Shown piece after piece: positions 19,290 to 26,238 of a DNA stretch of 64,000 nucleotides. The DNA is taken from assembly GCF_049994905.1 (NCBI RefSeq), contig NZ_CP188258.1, forward strand, positions 558,001-622,000, written 5' to 3'. The DNA is from Diaminobutyricibacter sp049994905. Its GTDB lineage: Bacteria; Actinomycetota; Actinomycetes; Actinomycetales; Microbacteriaceae. Position numbers and translations under genes: made by a program. Within the stretch, counting starts at the first letter, position 1; each line of letters begins with the position of its first letter. The notes beneath the pieces are model-generated. The model ran no database searches and had not been told where the DNA came from. It saw only the letters and a program-made list of their open reading frames with translations.

Positions 19290-20732
19290 GTGATTCCGAG
19301 TAGATGGCCACGCGCGCTTTGGTGGCTTCTCGTCATCCCAGGCTTCGTCGCCGTGTCGACCCCGTTGGTAATGCTGGGGCGCGGGGGGAGCCTTGGGGTG
19401 TCTCTGACGGCACTGATCTCTCTTATGGTGGCGGTACCGTTAGTCGTCTACATCCTCGTCCTGCGTTGGCGGGCTGACGCGCGATATGACGCGGTCACGG
19501 CGCTCTTGCCGTCGGCACACGTCGTCGAAGGAATCGCATGCGACCCAACTACGGCTGGCTTCTTCGGCATTGGAGGTGCGAACGCATCGACGCAGGCGAA
19601 GCGGGGTTTCGCGGTGGCTTTCGACGAGGAAGGTGCTGGCTTTTATGAGGGTGGGCGTCACGTTGTCGAGTTTCTGAGGCTCGAGTGGGCAGAAGTCGAG
19701 TCGATTGACCTAGCCACGGTGACGGTGAACAGCAATCGCCAGGCGACCGCTTTGGAACTCACGGTCGCCCACGACGACGAGTCGACGAAACTCCCGATCG
19801 TGATCAAGTCGACTCAGGGGGTGACGGGCTTCCGTTTCAGCTCACCTTTCGAGACCAATGAGCACTTCAAGGCAATCCGGTCGCTGCGCGGCGCTTCACC
19901 AGCGGCTCCGCGACCCGTTGTTGGATTGGAAGCGCCGGCTGGCGAGGAGAAAACCGCCCGTCGCAGACTCGCTCCGGGCATGAGTTCCGTTGGAATGTCA
20001 AGATTCGCGGGAATCGCCGTCCTTTTCGGGCTGATCGCTTTCCTTGCGATGCTTCCCTTCGGCATTCTGACGTGGACGCACTTCTGGGCCGCGCCCGGTA
20101 TGTTTTTCCTGCCGTTCCTCCTCATTGGACTCGTTGCGATTGCAGTGGGCAGGATTGTGGGGGTCTTCATCCCCATGCGAGAGTCTGCAGAACTGCGTGC
20201 CGGTTACACCCTGTCCCGTGAGGGCGACATCAACGTCGACCAGCTCGATCCTAAGACCGGCTATGTCATCCGAGTCGCCGGACATCAGACGCTCAGCAGG
20301 GAGCAGGAAAAAAGCGAGATTCTTCGCGCCCGGGCGCGAGAATCTTCGAGACGTCGGATCTCGACGTCGTTTGCACGTTGGGCAGTCGCCATCTGCGTGA
20401 TCTTAGCCATCGGCCTGGGCAGCGCGTACATCGTTGGGACCGCACTCTGGTGGAATACGACGACGACCGCAGTTTGCACCCTCGTCGACTACCACTATCG
20501 AGACTCACCCGGCGGAGTCGTCTACGACGTCGACACTGACAACTGCGGCCCGCTACAGGTTACATCCGGGCCGATCCTGACCCCAGACCAAGCGACAAAG
20601 CTCGGCGACTCGCTCCGAGCAGGTGAGAAGTACAAGCTGGTGCTGCGCGGGTGGTCAGAATGGCCGAACTCTCCGCGAGCGATTGTCGCAGCTTCTGACC
20701 TGATGGCTACGAAAACAGGGCTAAACCCCTGA
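19290..20732 (+). CDS. unknown multi-pass membrane protein
   Basis: A 480-aa protein of no recognised family. Two hydrophobic helices lie near the N-terminus (about residues 8-28 and 38-58), then a soluble domain of roughly 150 residues, then two helices around 233-290, and a last helix around 365-385 before a C-terminal soluble domain with two Cys (CTLVDYHYRD and DNCGPLQV) that could pair outside the cell. The start is GTG 19290 with AAAGGA about 8 bases upstream. It lies inside the island bordered by methyltransferase gene ends. Function is unknown; a sensor or effector partner of the ATPase is speculation. Confidence 0.7.
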   Translation: MIPSRWPRALWWLLVIPGFVAVSTPLVMLGRGGSLGVSLTALISLMVAVPLVVYILVLRWRADARYDAVTALLPSAHVVEGIACDPTTAGFFGIGGANASTQAKRGFAVAFDEEGAGFYEGGRHVVEFLRLEWAEVESIDLATVTVNSNRQATALELTVAHDDESTKLPIVIKSTQGVTGFRFSSPFETNEHFKAIRSLRGASPAAPRPVVGLEAPAGEEKTARRRLAPGMSSVGMSRFAGIAVLFGLIAFLAMLPFGILTWTHFWAAPGMFFLPFLLIGLVAIAVGRIVGVFIPMRESAELRAGYTLSREGDINVDQLDPKTGYVIRVAGHQTLSREQEKSEILRARARESSRRRISTSFARWAVAICVILAIGLGSAYIVGTALWWNTTTTAVCTLVDYHYRDSPGGVVYDVDTDNCGPLQVTSGPILTPDQATKLGDSLRAGEKYKLVLRGWSEWPNSPRAIVAASDLMATKTGLNP

Positions 20733-20763
20733 GTCGCCCCACGCCGCCGATGTCCTTGCGAGG

Positions 20764-20844
20764 CTAGAGATCCTTGCGCACGTCAAGCCCGAAGGACACC
20801 TCGAAGGACTCCTCGATGTGGGGGTGGTCGCCGCCGTGGTGAAT
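20764..20844 (-). pseudogene. C-terminal gene fragment at the right border of the island
   Basis: Immediately after the methyltransferase stop, the minus strand reads about 26 codons (HHGGDHPHIEESFEVSFGLD, then VRKDL) to a TAG at 20764-20766. It has no start and looks like real coding sequence with acidic and His-rich content. I do not recognise the family. It probably is a gene end carried in, or truncated, when the island formed. Confidence 0.35.
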
Positions 20845-20845
20845 G

Positions 20846-20977
20846 CTCAGCCGGTGGCGACTAGGACGGTGTCAACCGCGTGGCTTCCCGCGTCATCGCG
20901 GGTCTCGGCGTCGTCGCTGCCGCGTTCCAGCCGCTCGCACCGGGTCACGGTCAGGACCGGCTCGACGGCGGCGCGCA
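20846..20977. repeat. right copy of the 132-bp direct repeat bordering the island
   Basis: Matches 17477-17608 in the same orientation, with six mismatches, all in the stop-proximal part. Here it forms the functional 3' end of the methyltransferase gene. The arrangement resembles attL/attR of an element that integrates into a gene 3' end and restores the reading frame. Confidence 0.85.
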
Positions 20978-21449
20978 AGAGCTCGGGCGTATACAGAAGG
21001 TCGGGCTCCGACGGGCCGTGGCCGCCCGCAGCGATGTTCTCCACGTCGTGGCCGACGACGACCAGGTGGCCGCCCGGCGCGACCCACCCGGCGATGCGCC
21101 CTAGGGTCGAAGCGTTGTCCGTGAGGTGCAGGTATGCGACGACGACGAGGTCGTACTGGTGCGGCGGCTCCCACGTGCGCACGTCGGCTTCGACCCAGTC
21201 GACGCCGTCTCCTCCCGCGCGGGCTCGCGCCAGTTCCAGACCGGCGCGAGCGAAATCGACGCCCGTCGTGGCCCAGCCGTGCTGGTGCAACCACACGGCA
21301 GTGCGACCGTCGCCCGTCGCGACGTCGAGCGCGGAGCCCGGCGTGAGACTGCCGACGATGTCGCTGACCACCCGCGGCGGTTCGGTCGCCCAGATGCCGC
21401 CGTGAACGCCGGCAGCTCGGTACCGTTCATCCCAGCCCGACGCATCCAT
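20847..21449 (-). CDS. class I SAM-dependent methyltransferase
   Basis: A 200-aa Rossmann-fold methyltransferase. Motif I is ALDVATGDGRTAVWL (about residues 39-53), followed by TTGVDFARAGLELAR, DWVEADVRTW and the YDLVVVAYLHL motif. It is similar to the small SAM enzymes of the TehB/UbiE-like group; the acceptor cannot be assigned. The last 43 codons are the repeated segment also found at 17477-17608, so the present C-terminus may have been supplied by the inserted island. Confidence 0.88.
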   Translation of the reverse strand: MDASGWDERYRAAGVHGGIWATEPPRVVSDIVGSLTPGSALDVATGDGRTAVWLHQHGWATTGVDFARAGLELARARAGGDGVDWVEADVRTWEPPHQYDLVVVAYLHLTDNASTLGRIAGWVAPGGHLVVVGHDVENIAAGGHGPSEPDLLYTPELLRAAVEPVLTVTRCERLERGSDDAETRDDAGSHAVDTVLVATG

Positions 21450-21501
21450 TTCGCGCTCGCCTCCCTCTCAGGTCACCTCATGTCACGTCCCGCTGGTCGA
21501 G

Positions 21502-21882
21502 CTACGCGCCGCCGCCCTGCTGCAGCAGCACGAACCCGTTGCCGTCGGGGTCGCTGAACTGCGTCTGGATGCCCCATCCCTGGCGCTCCGCGTCGGCGAC
21601 CTCGACGCCGGCCTTCCGCAGCGCCGCGATCACGGCGTCGATGTCGTCGGTGTGCAGCACAAGGCCCTGCTGCCATCCGGGCCCGGCCCGGCCCGGGAAC
21701 GGCGGGTGCAGCGTGAAGTCGACCGTACTGCCGACGGGCGCGACCGACAGCCAGCGGTCGTCCCCGAACGTGTTGTCGGCTCGCACCTCGAAGCCGAGCA
21801 CGTCGCGGTAGAACGCAAGCGCGCGGTCCTGGTCGGCGACAGGAATCGTCACGGTCTGGATGGTCAGCTGGGGGATCGCCAT
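21502..21882 (-). CDS. VOC-family protein
   Basis: A 126-aa VOC protein (TIQTVTIPVADQDRALAFYR; FSDPDGNGFVLLQ). It starts 17 bp after the stop of prpC on the same strand, so it may share the propionate operon transcript. Actinobacterial VOC proteins of this size are usually uncharacterised; methylmalonyl-CoA epimerase is longer and not supported. Confidence 0.82.
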   Translation of the reverse strand: MAIPQLTIQTVTIPVADQDRALAFYRDVLGFEVRADNTFGDDRWLSVAPVGSTVDFTLHPPFPGRAGPGWQQGLVLHTDDIDAVIAALRKAGVEVADAERQGWGIQTQFSDPDGNGFVLLQQGGGA

Positions 21883-21899
21883 GGTGATGAGCCTAACCT

Positions 21900-23018
21900 T
21901 CAGCGCGCGGCGACCTCGCGCTGCTCCTCGCCGACGTATGCGCTCAGCGGCCGGATCAGCGCGTTGGCGTGCAGCTGCTCCCTGATGTGCGCCGTCCAGC
22001 CGGTGATCCGGCTCGCGACGAACAGCGGCGTGAACAGCTCCGTGTCGAAGCCGATGAGGTTGTACGCGGGGCCACTCGGATAGTCGAGGTTCGGCAGGAT
22101 GCCTTTGGTCTCGACCATCGCCTTTTCGAGCGCGTCGTACAGCTCGGCCATGTCGGGGCGGTCGTATTCGACGATGAGGGTGTCGAGCGCCGCCTTCATT
22201 GTGGGCACGCGCGAGTCGCCGTTCTTGTAGACGCGGTGCCCGAACCCCATGATCTTGCGCTTCTCGGCAAGGGCGTCGTTGAGCCAGGACGCCGCGTTGC
22301 CGGCCGTGCCGATCTCGTCGAAGATGTGCATCACCGCTTCGTTGGCGCCGCCGTGCAGCGGGCCCTTGAGCGCGCCGATGGCTCCGACGACGGCCGAGTA
22401 CAGGTCGGACAGCGTCGAGGTGATGACGCGTGCCGTGAACGTACTGGCGTTGAAGGAGTGCTCCGCGTACAGGATCATCGAGACGTCGAACGCCTCGACG
22501 ACGACGTCACTCGGAACGTCTCCGAAGGTCATGAACAGGAAGTTGGCGGAGTAGCCGAGGTCGTTGCGTGGTTCGATGAGCTCCTGCCCACGGCGGCGAC
22601 GCTGGTCGTAGGAGACGATCGCGGGGAGCTGTGCGAACAGGCGGATGGACTTGTCGAGGTTGGACGACGGGCTGGCATCCGAGGCGCTCGGGTCGCTCGC
22701 GCCGATGACACTGACGGCGGTGCGTACGACATCCATGGGATGTGCGGTGAGCGGCAACTCGTCGATGACGCGTTTGACCCGATCGTCGAGACGTCGATGT
22801 GCGCGCTCCCTGGCTTCGAATTCCACAAGCTGTGCGGGGTCGGGAAGATCGCCGTTCCACAGCAGGTAGGCGACCTCCTCGAATGTGCAGTTCGCCGCGA
22901 GCTCCTGAACGGGATACCCGCGATAGAGCAACGAGTTCGTCTCGGGGTTGACCTTGGAGACGCTCGTGGTGTCGACGACGACACCCGCGAGCCCTTTCCT
23001 GATGTCGGGGTCGGTCAT
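21900..23018 (-). CDS. prpC: 2-methylcitrate synthase
   Basis: Condenses propionyl-CoA with oxaloacetate, the first step of the 2-methylcitrate cycle. The 372-aa length is typical of the short actinobacterial enzyme. Citrate-synthase landmarks: AEHSFNAST, GALKGPLHGGANE and GFGHRVYKNGDSR with the catalytic His residues, and an N-terminus starting KGLAGVVVDTTSVSKVNPET as in PrpC proteins. ATG 23018 is supported by AGAGGA upstream. It lies downstream of prpB and prpD in the same transcript. Confidence 0.93.
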   Translation of the reverse strand: MTDPDIRKGLAGVVVDTTSVSKVNPETNSLLYRGYPVQELAANCTFEEVAYLLWNGDLPDPAQLVEFEARERAHRRLDDRVKRVIDELPLTAHPMDVVRTAVSVIGASDPSASDASPSSNLDKSIRLFAQLPAIVSYDQRRRRGQELIEPRNDLGYSANFLFMTFGDVPSDVVVEAFDVSMILYAEHSFNASTFTARVITSTLSDLYSAVVGAIGALKGPLHGGANEAVMHIFDEIGTAGNAASWLNDALAEKRKIMGFGHRVYKNGDSRVPTMKAALDTLIVEYDRPDMAELYDALEKAMVETKGILPNLDYPSGPAYNLIGFDTELFTPLFVASRITGWTAHIREQLHANALIRPLSAYVGEEQREVAAR

Positions 23019-23046
23019 GGTTCGGTCCTCTTTCTCGTACGAAAGG

Positions 23047-23952
23047 TCAGCGCCCGGTGGGCACGTGGAAGTTGAAAACGGAGGTGTCGAAAGCGTTGTA
23101 CGACTCGTAGTCGAGCAGCTCGTACAACCGCGCACGCGTCTGCATGCCGGCCACCTCCGACCGCAGCGAACCTTCGCGCTGGATCGTCTCGAGCCCGCGT
23201 TCCGCGGCCCCCATGGCGATGCGCAGCAGCGAGACCGGGTAGATGACGATGTTGATTCCAACGCTCGCGAGCTGCTCGGTCGTGAACAACTCGCTCTTGC
23301 CGAATTCGGTCATGTTGGCGAGCACCGGCACGTCGACAGCCCGCCGGATGGCCTCGAATTCGCCCAGGTCGGCCATCGCTTCGGGGAAGATCGCGTCGGC
23401 GCCGGCATCGACGAGTGCTTTCGCGCGGTCGATCGCGGCATGCAGGCCATCGATGGCGCGGATGTCCGTTCGGGCCATGATGAGCAGGTTCGGGTCGCGC
23501 CGCGCATCCACCGCCGCCCGGATGCGCTTCGTCGACGTCTCCAGGTCGACCACCGCTTTGCCGTCGAGGTGACCGCAGCGCTTCGGGTTCACCTGGTCTT
23601 CGATGTGGAGGCCGGCGACCCCGGCATCCTCGAGGGACTGCACCGTGCGCGCGACGTTCATCGGCTCGCCGAATCCGGTGTCCGCATCGATCAGGGTCGG
23701 CAGGTCGGTCATCCGGCTGATCTGCTGACCGCGGTTCGCGACCTCCGTGAGCGTGGTGAGTCCGATGTCGGGCAGGCCGAGGTCGGCGGCGATGACCGCT
23801 CCCGAGATGTACACACCCTCGAAGCCTTTGTCCTGGATGAGCCGGGCGCTGAGCGGGTTGAACGCCCCGGGGAACCGCAGCAGCTCACCGCTCGCGAGGT
23901 CGGCGCGCAGTTTCGCGCGCTTGTCGGCCGGTGTGACAGACGAATACAGCAT
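23047..23952 (-). CDS. prpB: 2-methylisocitrate lyase
   Basis: Splits 2-methylisocitrate into pyruvate and succinate, the last step of the cycle. A 301-aa isocitrate-lyase superfamily barrel with the catalytic loop PKRCGHLDGK (KRCGH in place of the more common KKCGH) and Mg-binding DADTGFGEP and HIEDQ. Its ATG overlaps the prpD stop by one base, so translation is coupled. Confidence 0.95.
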   Translation of the reverse strand: MLYSSVTPADKRAKLRADLASGELLRFPGAFNPLSARLIQDKGFEGVYISGAVIAADLGLPDIGLTTLTEVANRGQQISRMTDLPTLIDADTGFGEPMNVARTVQSLEDAGVAGLHIEDQVNPKRCGHLDGKAVVDLETSTKRIRAAVDARRDPNLLIMARTDIRAIDGLHAAIDRAKALVDAGADAIFPEAMADLGEFEAIRRAVDVPVLANMTEFGKSELFTTEQLASVGINIVIYPVSLLRIAMGAAERGLETIQREGSLRSEVAGMQTRARLYELLDYESYNAFDTSVFNFHVPTGR

Positions 23953-25454
23953 CAGAAGAGTCCTTTCGGTCCAGCGGTCAGCACGCCCGCCCTGGCGACG
24001 ATGGTGAGGCCGTCGAGTTCCCCGCCTTTCAGCTCGGGCAGGCGCTGCACGGTCTCGAGAAAACGCTCGATCTCGGCGGGTTCGAGAACGGGCGCGGCGA
24101 GCATCCGGAACTTACGGATGTAGTCCTCCCGCGCGAACGGACGGGCGCCGAGCGGATGCGCGTCGGCGACGGCGATCTCGTCGGCGATCGTCGAACCGTC
24201 GGTGAGGCTGATCTCGACGCGACCCCCGAAGGCCTTCTCTGCGGGGTCGTTGGAGTGGTAGCGCCGCGTCCACTCCGGGTCCTCCTGCGTGGTGACCTTG
24301 TTCCACAGTGCGACGGTGTCCGGCCTGCCGGCCCGCTCGGGCGCGTACGACTTCACGTGGTCCCACTCTCCGTCCTGCAGCGCGACGGTGAAGATGTACG
24401 GGATCGAGTGGTCGAGCGTCTCGCGGCTCGCGGTCGGGTCGTACTTCTGCGGATCGTTCGCACCGGACCCGATCACGAAATGCGTGTGGTGGCTGGTGTG
24501 GATGACGATCGAGGTCACGTTCGCCGGGTCGGTGAGCTCAGGATGTTCGTTGTGCAGCTTGCGGGCCAGGTCGATCCAGGCCTGCGCCTGGTATTCCGCC
24601 GAGTGCTCCTTCGTGTACGTGTCGAGGATGCCGCGCTTCGCTTCGCCGCGCTCGGGGAGCGGGACCTCATAGCGCGCATCCGGACCGTCGAGCATCCAGG
24701 CGATCACCCCATCCTCGCCCTCGTAGATCGGTGTCGGGCTCGTCTGCCCGCGCATCGCACGGTCGACTGCTTCGACCGCCATCTTGCCCGCGAAGGCCGG
24801 CGCGTGCGCCTTCCAGGTGGAGATCTCGCCCTTACGCGACTGGCGGGTGGCCGTCGTCGTGTGAAGCGCCTGGCCGACGGCCTGGAAGATCGTCTCGGTG
24901 TCGAGGCCGAGCAGCGTGCCGATGCCGGCGGCCGCCGAGGGGCCGAGGTGGGCGACGTGGTCGATCTTGTGCTTGTGCAGGCTGATCGCCTTGACGAGGT
25001 CGACCTGGATCTCGTAGCCGGTGGCGATGCCGCGGATGAGCGCCGCGCCGTCCTTCTGCGCATGCTGGGCGACTGCGAGGATCGGCGGGATGTTGTCGCC
25101 GGGGTGCGAGTACTCCTCGGCCAGGAACGTGTCGTGGTAGTCGAGTTCGCGCACCGCGACGCCGTTCGCCCACGCTGCCCACTCCGGGCTGAAACGGCCC
25201 TCGATGCCGAACACGGTCGAGCCGGGGGTCGCCGGGTGGGCTTCGGCCTGGGACCGGGCCGCGATGGCCGGAGCGCGCGTGATCGAGGCTGCAGCGACGG
25301 CTGCGTTGTCGATGATGCGATTGATGATCATCTCCGTGACCTCGGGGGTCACAGCGACTGGGTCCGTCGCGACCTCCGCGATCTTCCAGGCCAGCTGGTC
25401 CTCGCGGGCCACGTTCTCTTCGCTCTTGTGGACACGTACCTCGTGCAGTTTCAC
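23952..25454 (-). CDS. prpD: 2-methylcitrate dehydratase
   Basis: Dehydrates 2-methylcitrate to cis-2-methylaconitate (MmgE/PrpD family). The 500-aa protein contains RELDYHDTFLAEEYSHPGDN and GYEIQVDLVKAISLHKHKID. It starts at GTG 25454, overlapping the gntR stop (GTGA), and its TGA overlaps the prpB ATG. No separate aconitase gene is present, so hydration of the aconitate must be done elsewhere or by PrpD itself. Confidence 0.95.
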   Translation of the reverse strand: MKLHEVRVHKSEENVAREDQLAWKIAEVATDPVAVTPEVTEMIINRIIDNAAVAAASITRAPAIAARSQAEAHPATPGSTVFGIEGRFSPEWAAWANGVAVRELDYHDTFLAEEYSHPGDNIPPILAVAQHAQKDGAALIRGIATGYEIQVDLVKAISLHKHKIDHVAHLGPSAAAGIGTLLGLDTETIFQAVGQALHTTTATRQSRKGEISTWKAHAPAFAGKMAVEAVDRAMRGQTSPTPIYEGEDGVIAWMLDGPDARYEVPLPERGEAKRGILDTYTKEHSAEYQAQAWIDLARKLHNEHPELTDPANVTSIVIHTSHHTHFVIGSGANDPQKYDPTASRETLDHSIPYIFTVALQDGEWDHVKSYAPERAGRPDTVALWNKVTTQEDPEWTRRYHSNDPAEKAFGGRVEISLTDGSTIADEIAVADAHPLGARPFAREDYIRKFRMLAAPVLEPAEIERFLETVQRLPELKGGELDGLTIVARAGVLTAGPKGLF

Positions 25455-26122
25455 TGTTCTTCCTCTCTCACCGAAGTGAGTCGTTCGGCGGATGCCAGCA
25501 CGCTGTGCAGGCTCCGATGCAGGTGGACCTGGGTCGCGGATGCCGCGAGCTCGGCATCGCCGTCGACGATCGCCTCCACGATGAGCAGGTGCTCCTCGGC
25601 CGCAGTGCGCAGGCGTTCGAGATCGTCCCGGGACACCCGGCGGATGCGCACGAGGTGCGGGCGCAGGTTGCGCAGAGTGGAGACGAGGTACGGGTTGCCG
25701 GTGGCGTGGTCGACGGCCAGGTCGAAACGCGCCACGAGGTCGTAGTAACGCTCGTGTGCCGGGTCGCCGTCGCCGAGCAGCTCGGCAGCGTGCAGGAATT
25801 CGTCCCGCAGGCCGACGAACACGTCACGATCGCGGTTGCGTGCGGCGAGGCGGGCTGACTCTTGTTCGAGCACCCGGCGAAGGTCGAAGAGCTGGGTGAC
25901 GGACTCGACGGAGACGGTGGTGACGACCAGGCCGCGGCCGCGCTGTGTGGCCACGAGGCCATCCGCGCCGAGCCGGGCGAGCGCCTCGCGCACCGGCGTC
26001 CTCGAGACGCCGAGACGCTCGGACTGCTCCACTTCCTGCAGCACTGTCCCCGGTGCCAGGCGCCACTCCATGATGTCTTCGCGCAGCGTCGCGTACGCGC
26101 GATCACTGGCTTTCGTCGCCAT
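25451..26122 (-). CDS. GntR-family (FCD) regulator of the propionate operon
   Basis: A 223-aa FadR-subfamily regulator. The winged helix (about residues 8-73) has LREDIMEWRLAPGTVLQEVE and LGVSRTPVREALARLGADG. The FCD ligand domain includes the metal-binding type residues of ESARLAARNRD and NPYLVSTLR. It is the first gene of the transcript and is coupled to prpD by a 4-base overlap, so it is autoregulated with the operon. Two TGTATACA palindromes lie upstream. Its likely effector is a methylcitrate-cycle intermediate (inference). Confidence 0.9.
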   Translation of the reverse strand: MATKASDRAYATLREDIMEWRLAPGTVLQEVEQSERLGVSRTPVREALARLGADGLVATQRGRGLVVTTVSVESVTQLFDLRRVLEQESARLAARNRDRDVFVGLRDEFLHAAELLGDGDPAHERYYDLVARFDLAVDHATGNPYLVSTLRNLRPHLVRIRRVSRDDLERLRTAAEEHLLIVEAIVDGDAELAASATQVHLHRSLHSVLASAERLTSVREEEQ

Positions 26123-26135
26123 CAGTTGACCCTCA

Positions 26136-26143
26136 TGTATACA
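26136..26143. promoter_or_regulatory. GntR-type box 1, TGTATACA
   Basis: Perfect palindrome 14 bp upstream of the gntR start. Together with the box at 26197-26206 and the half-like GTGTATGC at 26154-26161, it forms a cluster typical of an autoregulated FadR-type repressor. Confidence 0.6.
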
Positions 26144-26196
26144 CACGTTACTCGTGTATGCGACATCTGGTCAAATAGTGAGCTGATTGGCCACTG

Positions 26197-26206
26197 GTGT
26201 ATACAC
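26197..26206. promoter_or_regulatory. GntR-type box 2, GTGTATACAC
   Basis: A 10-bp palindrome about 75 bp upstream of gntR and just past the helR stop. It shares the TGTATACA core with the box at 26136-26143, which argues for cooperative binding by the GntR regulator. Confidence 0.6.
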
Positions 26207-26238
26207 TCATCGGTCGGTGGCGACGAGCGCGTCGACCG

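Noticed and set aside
17609..20845. Island as a prophage or IS-based transposon
   Set aside because: No integrase, transposase, terminal inverted repeat or phage structural gene is visible; only the duplicated gene end marks the borders.
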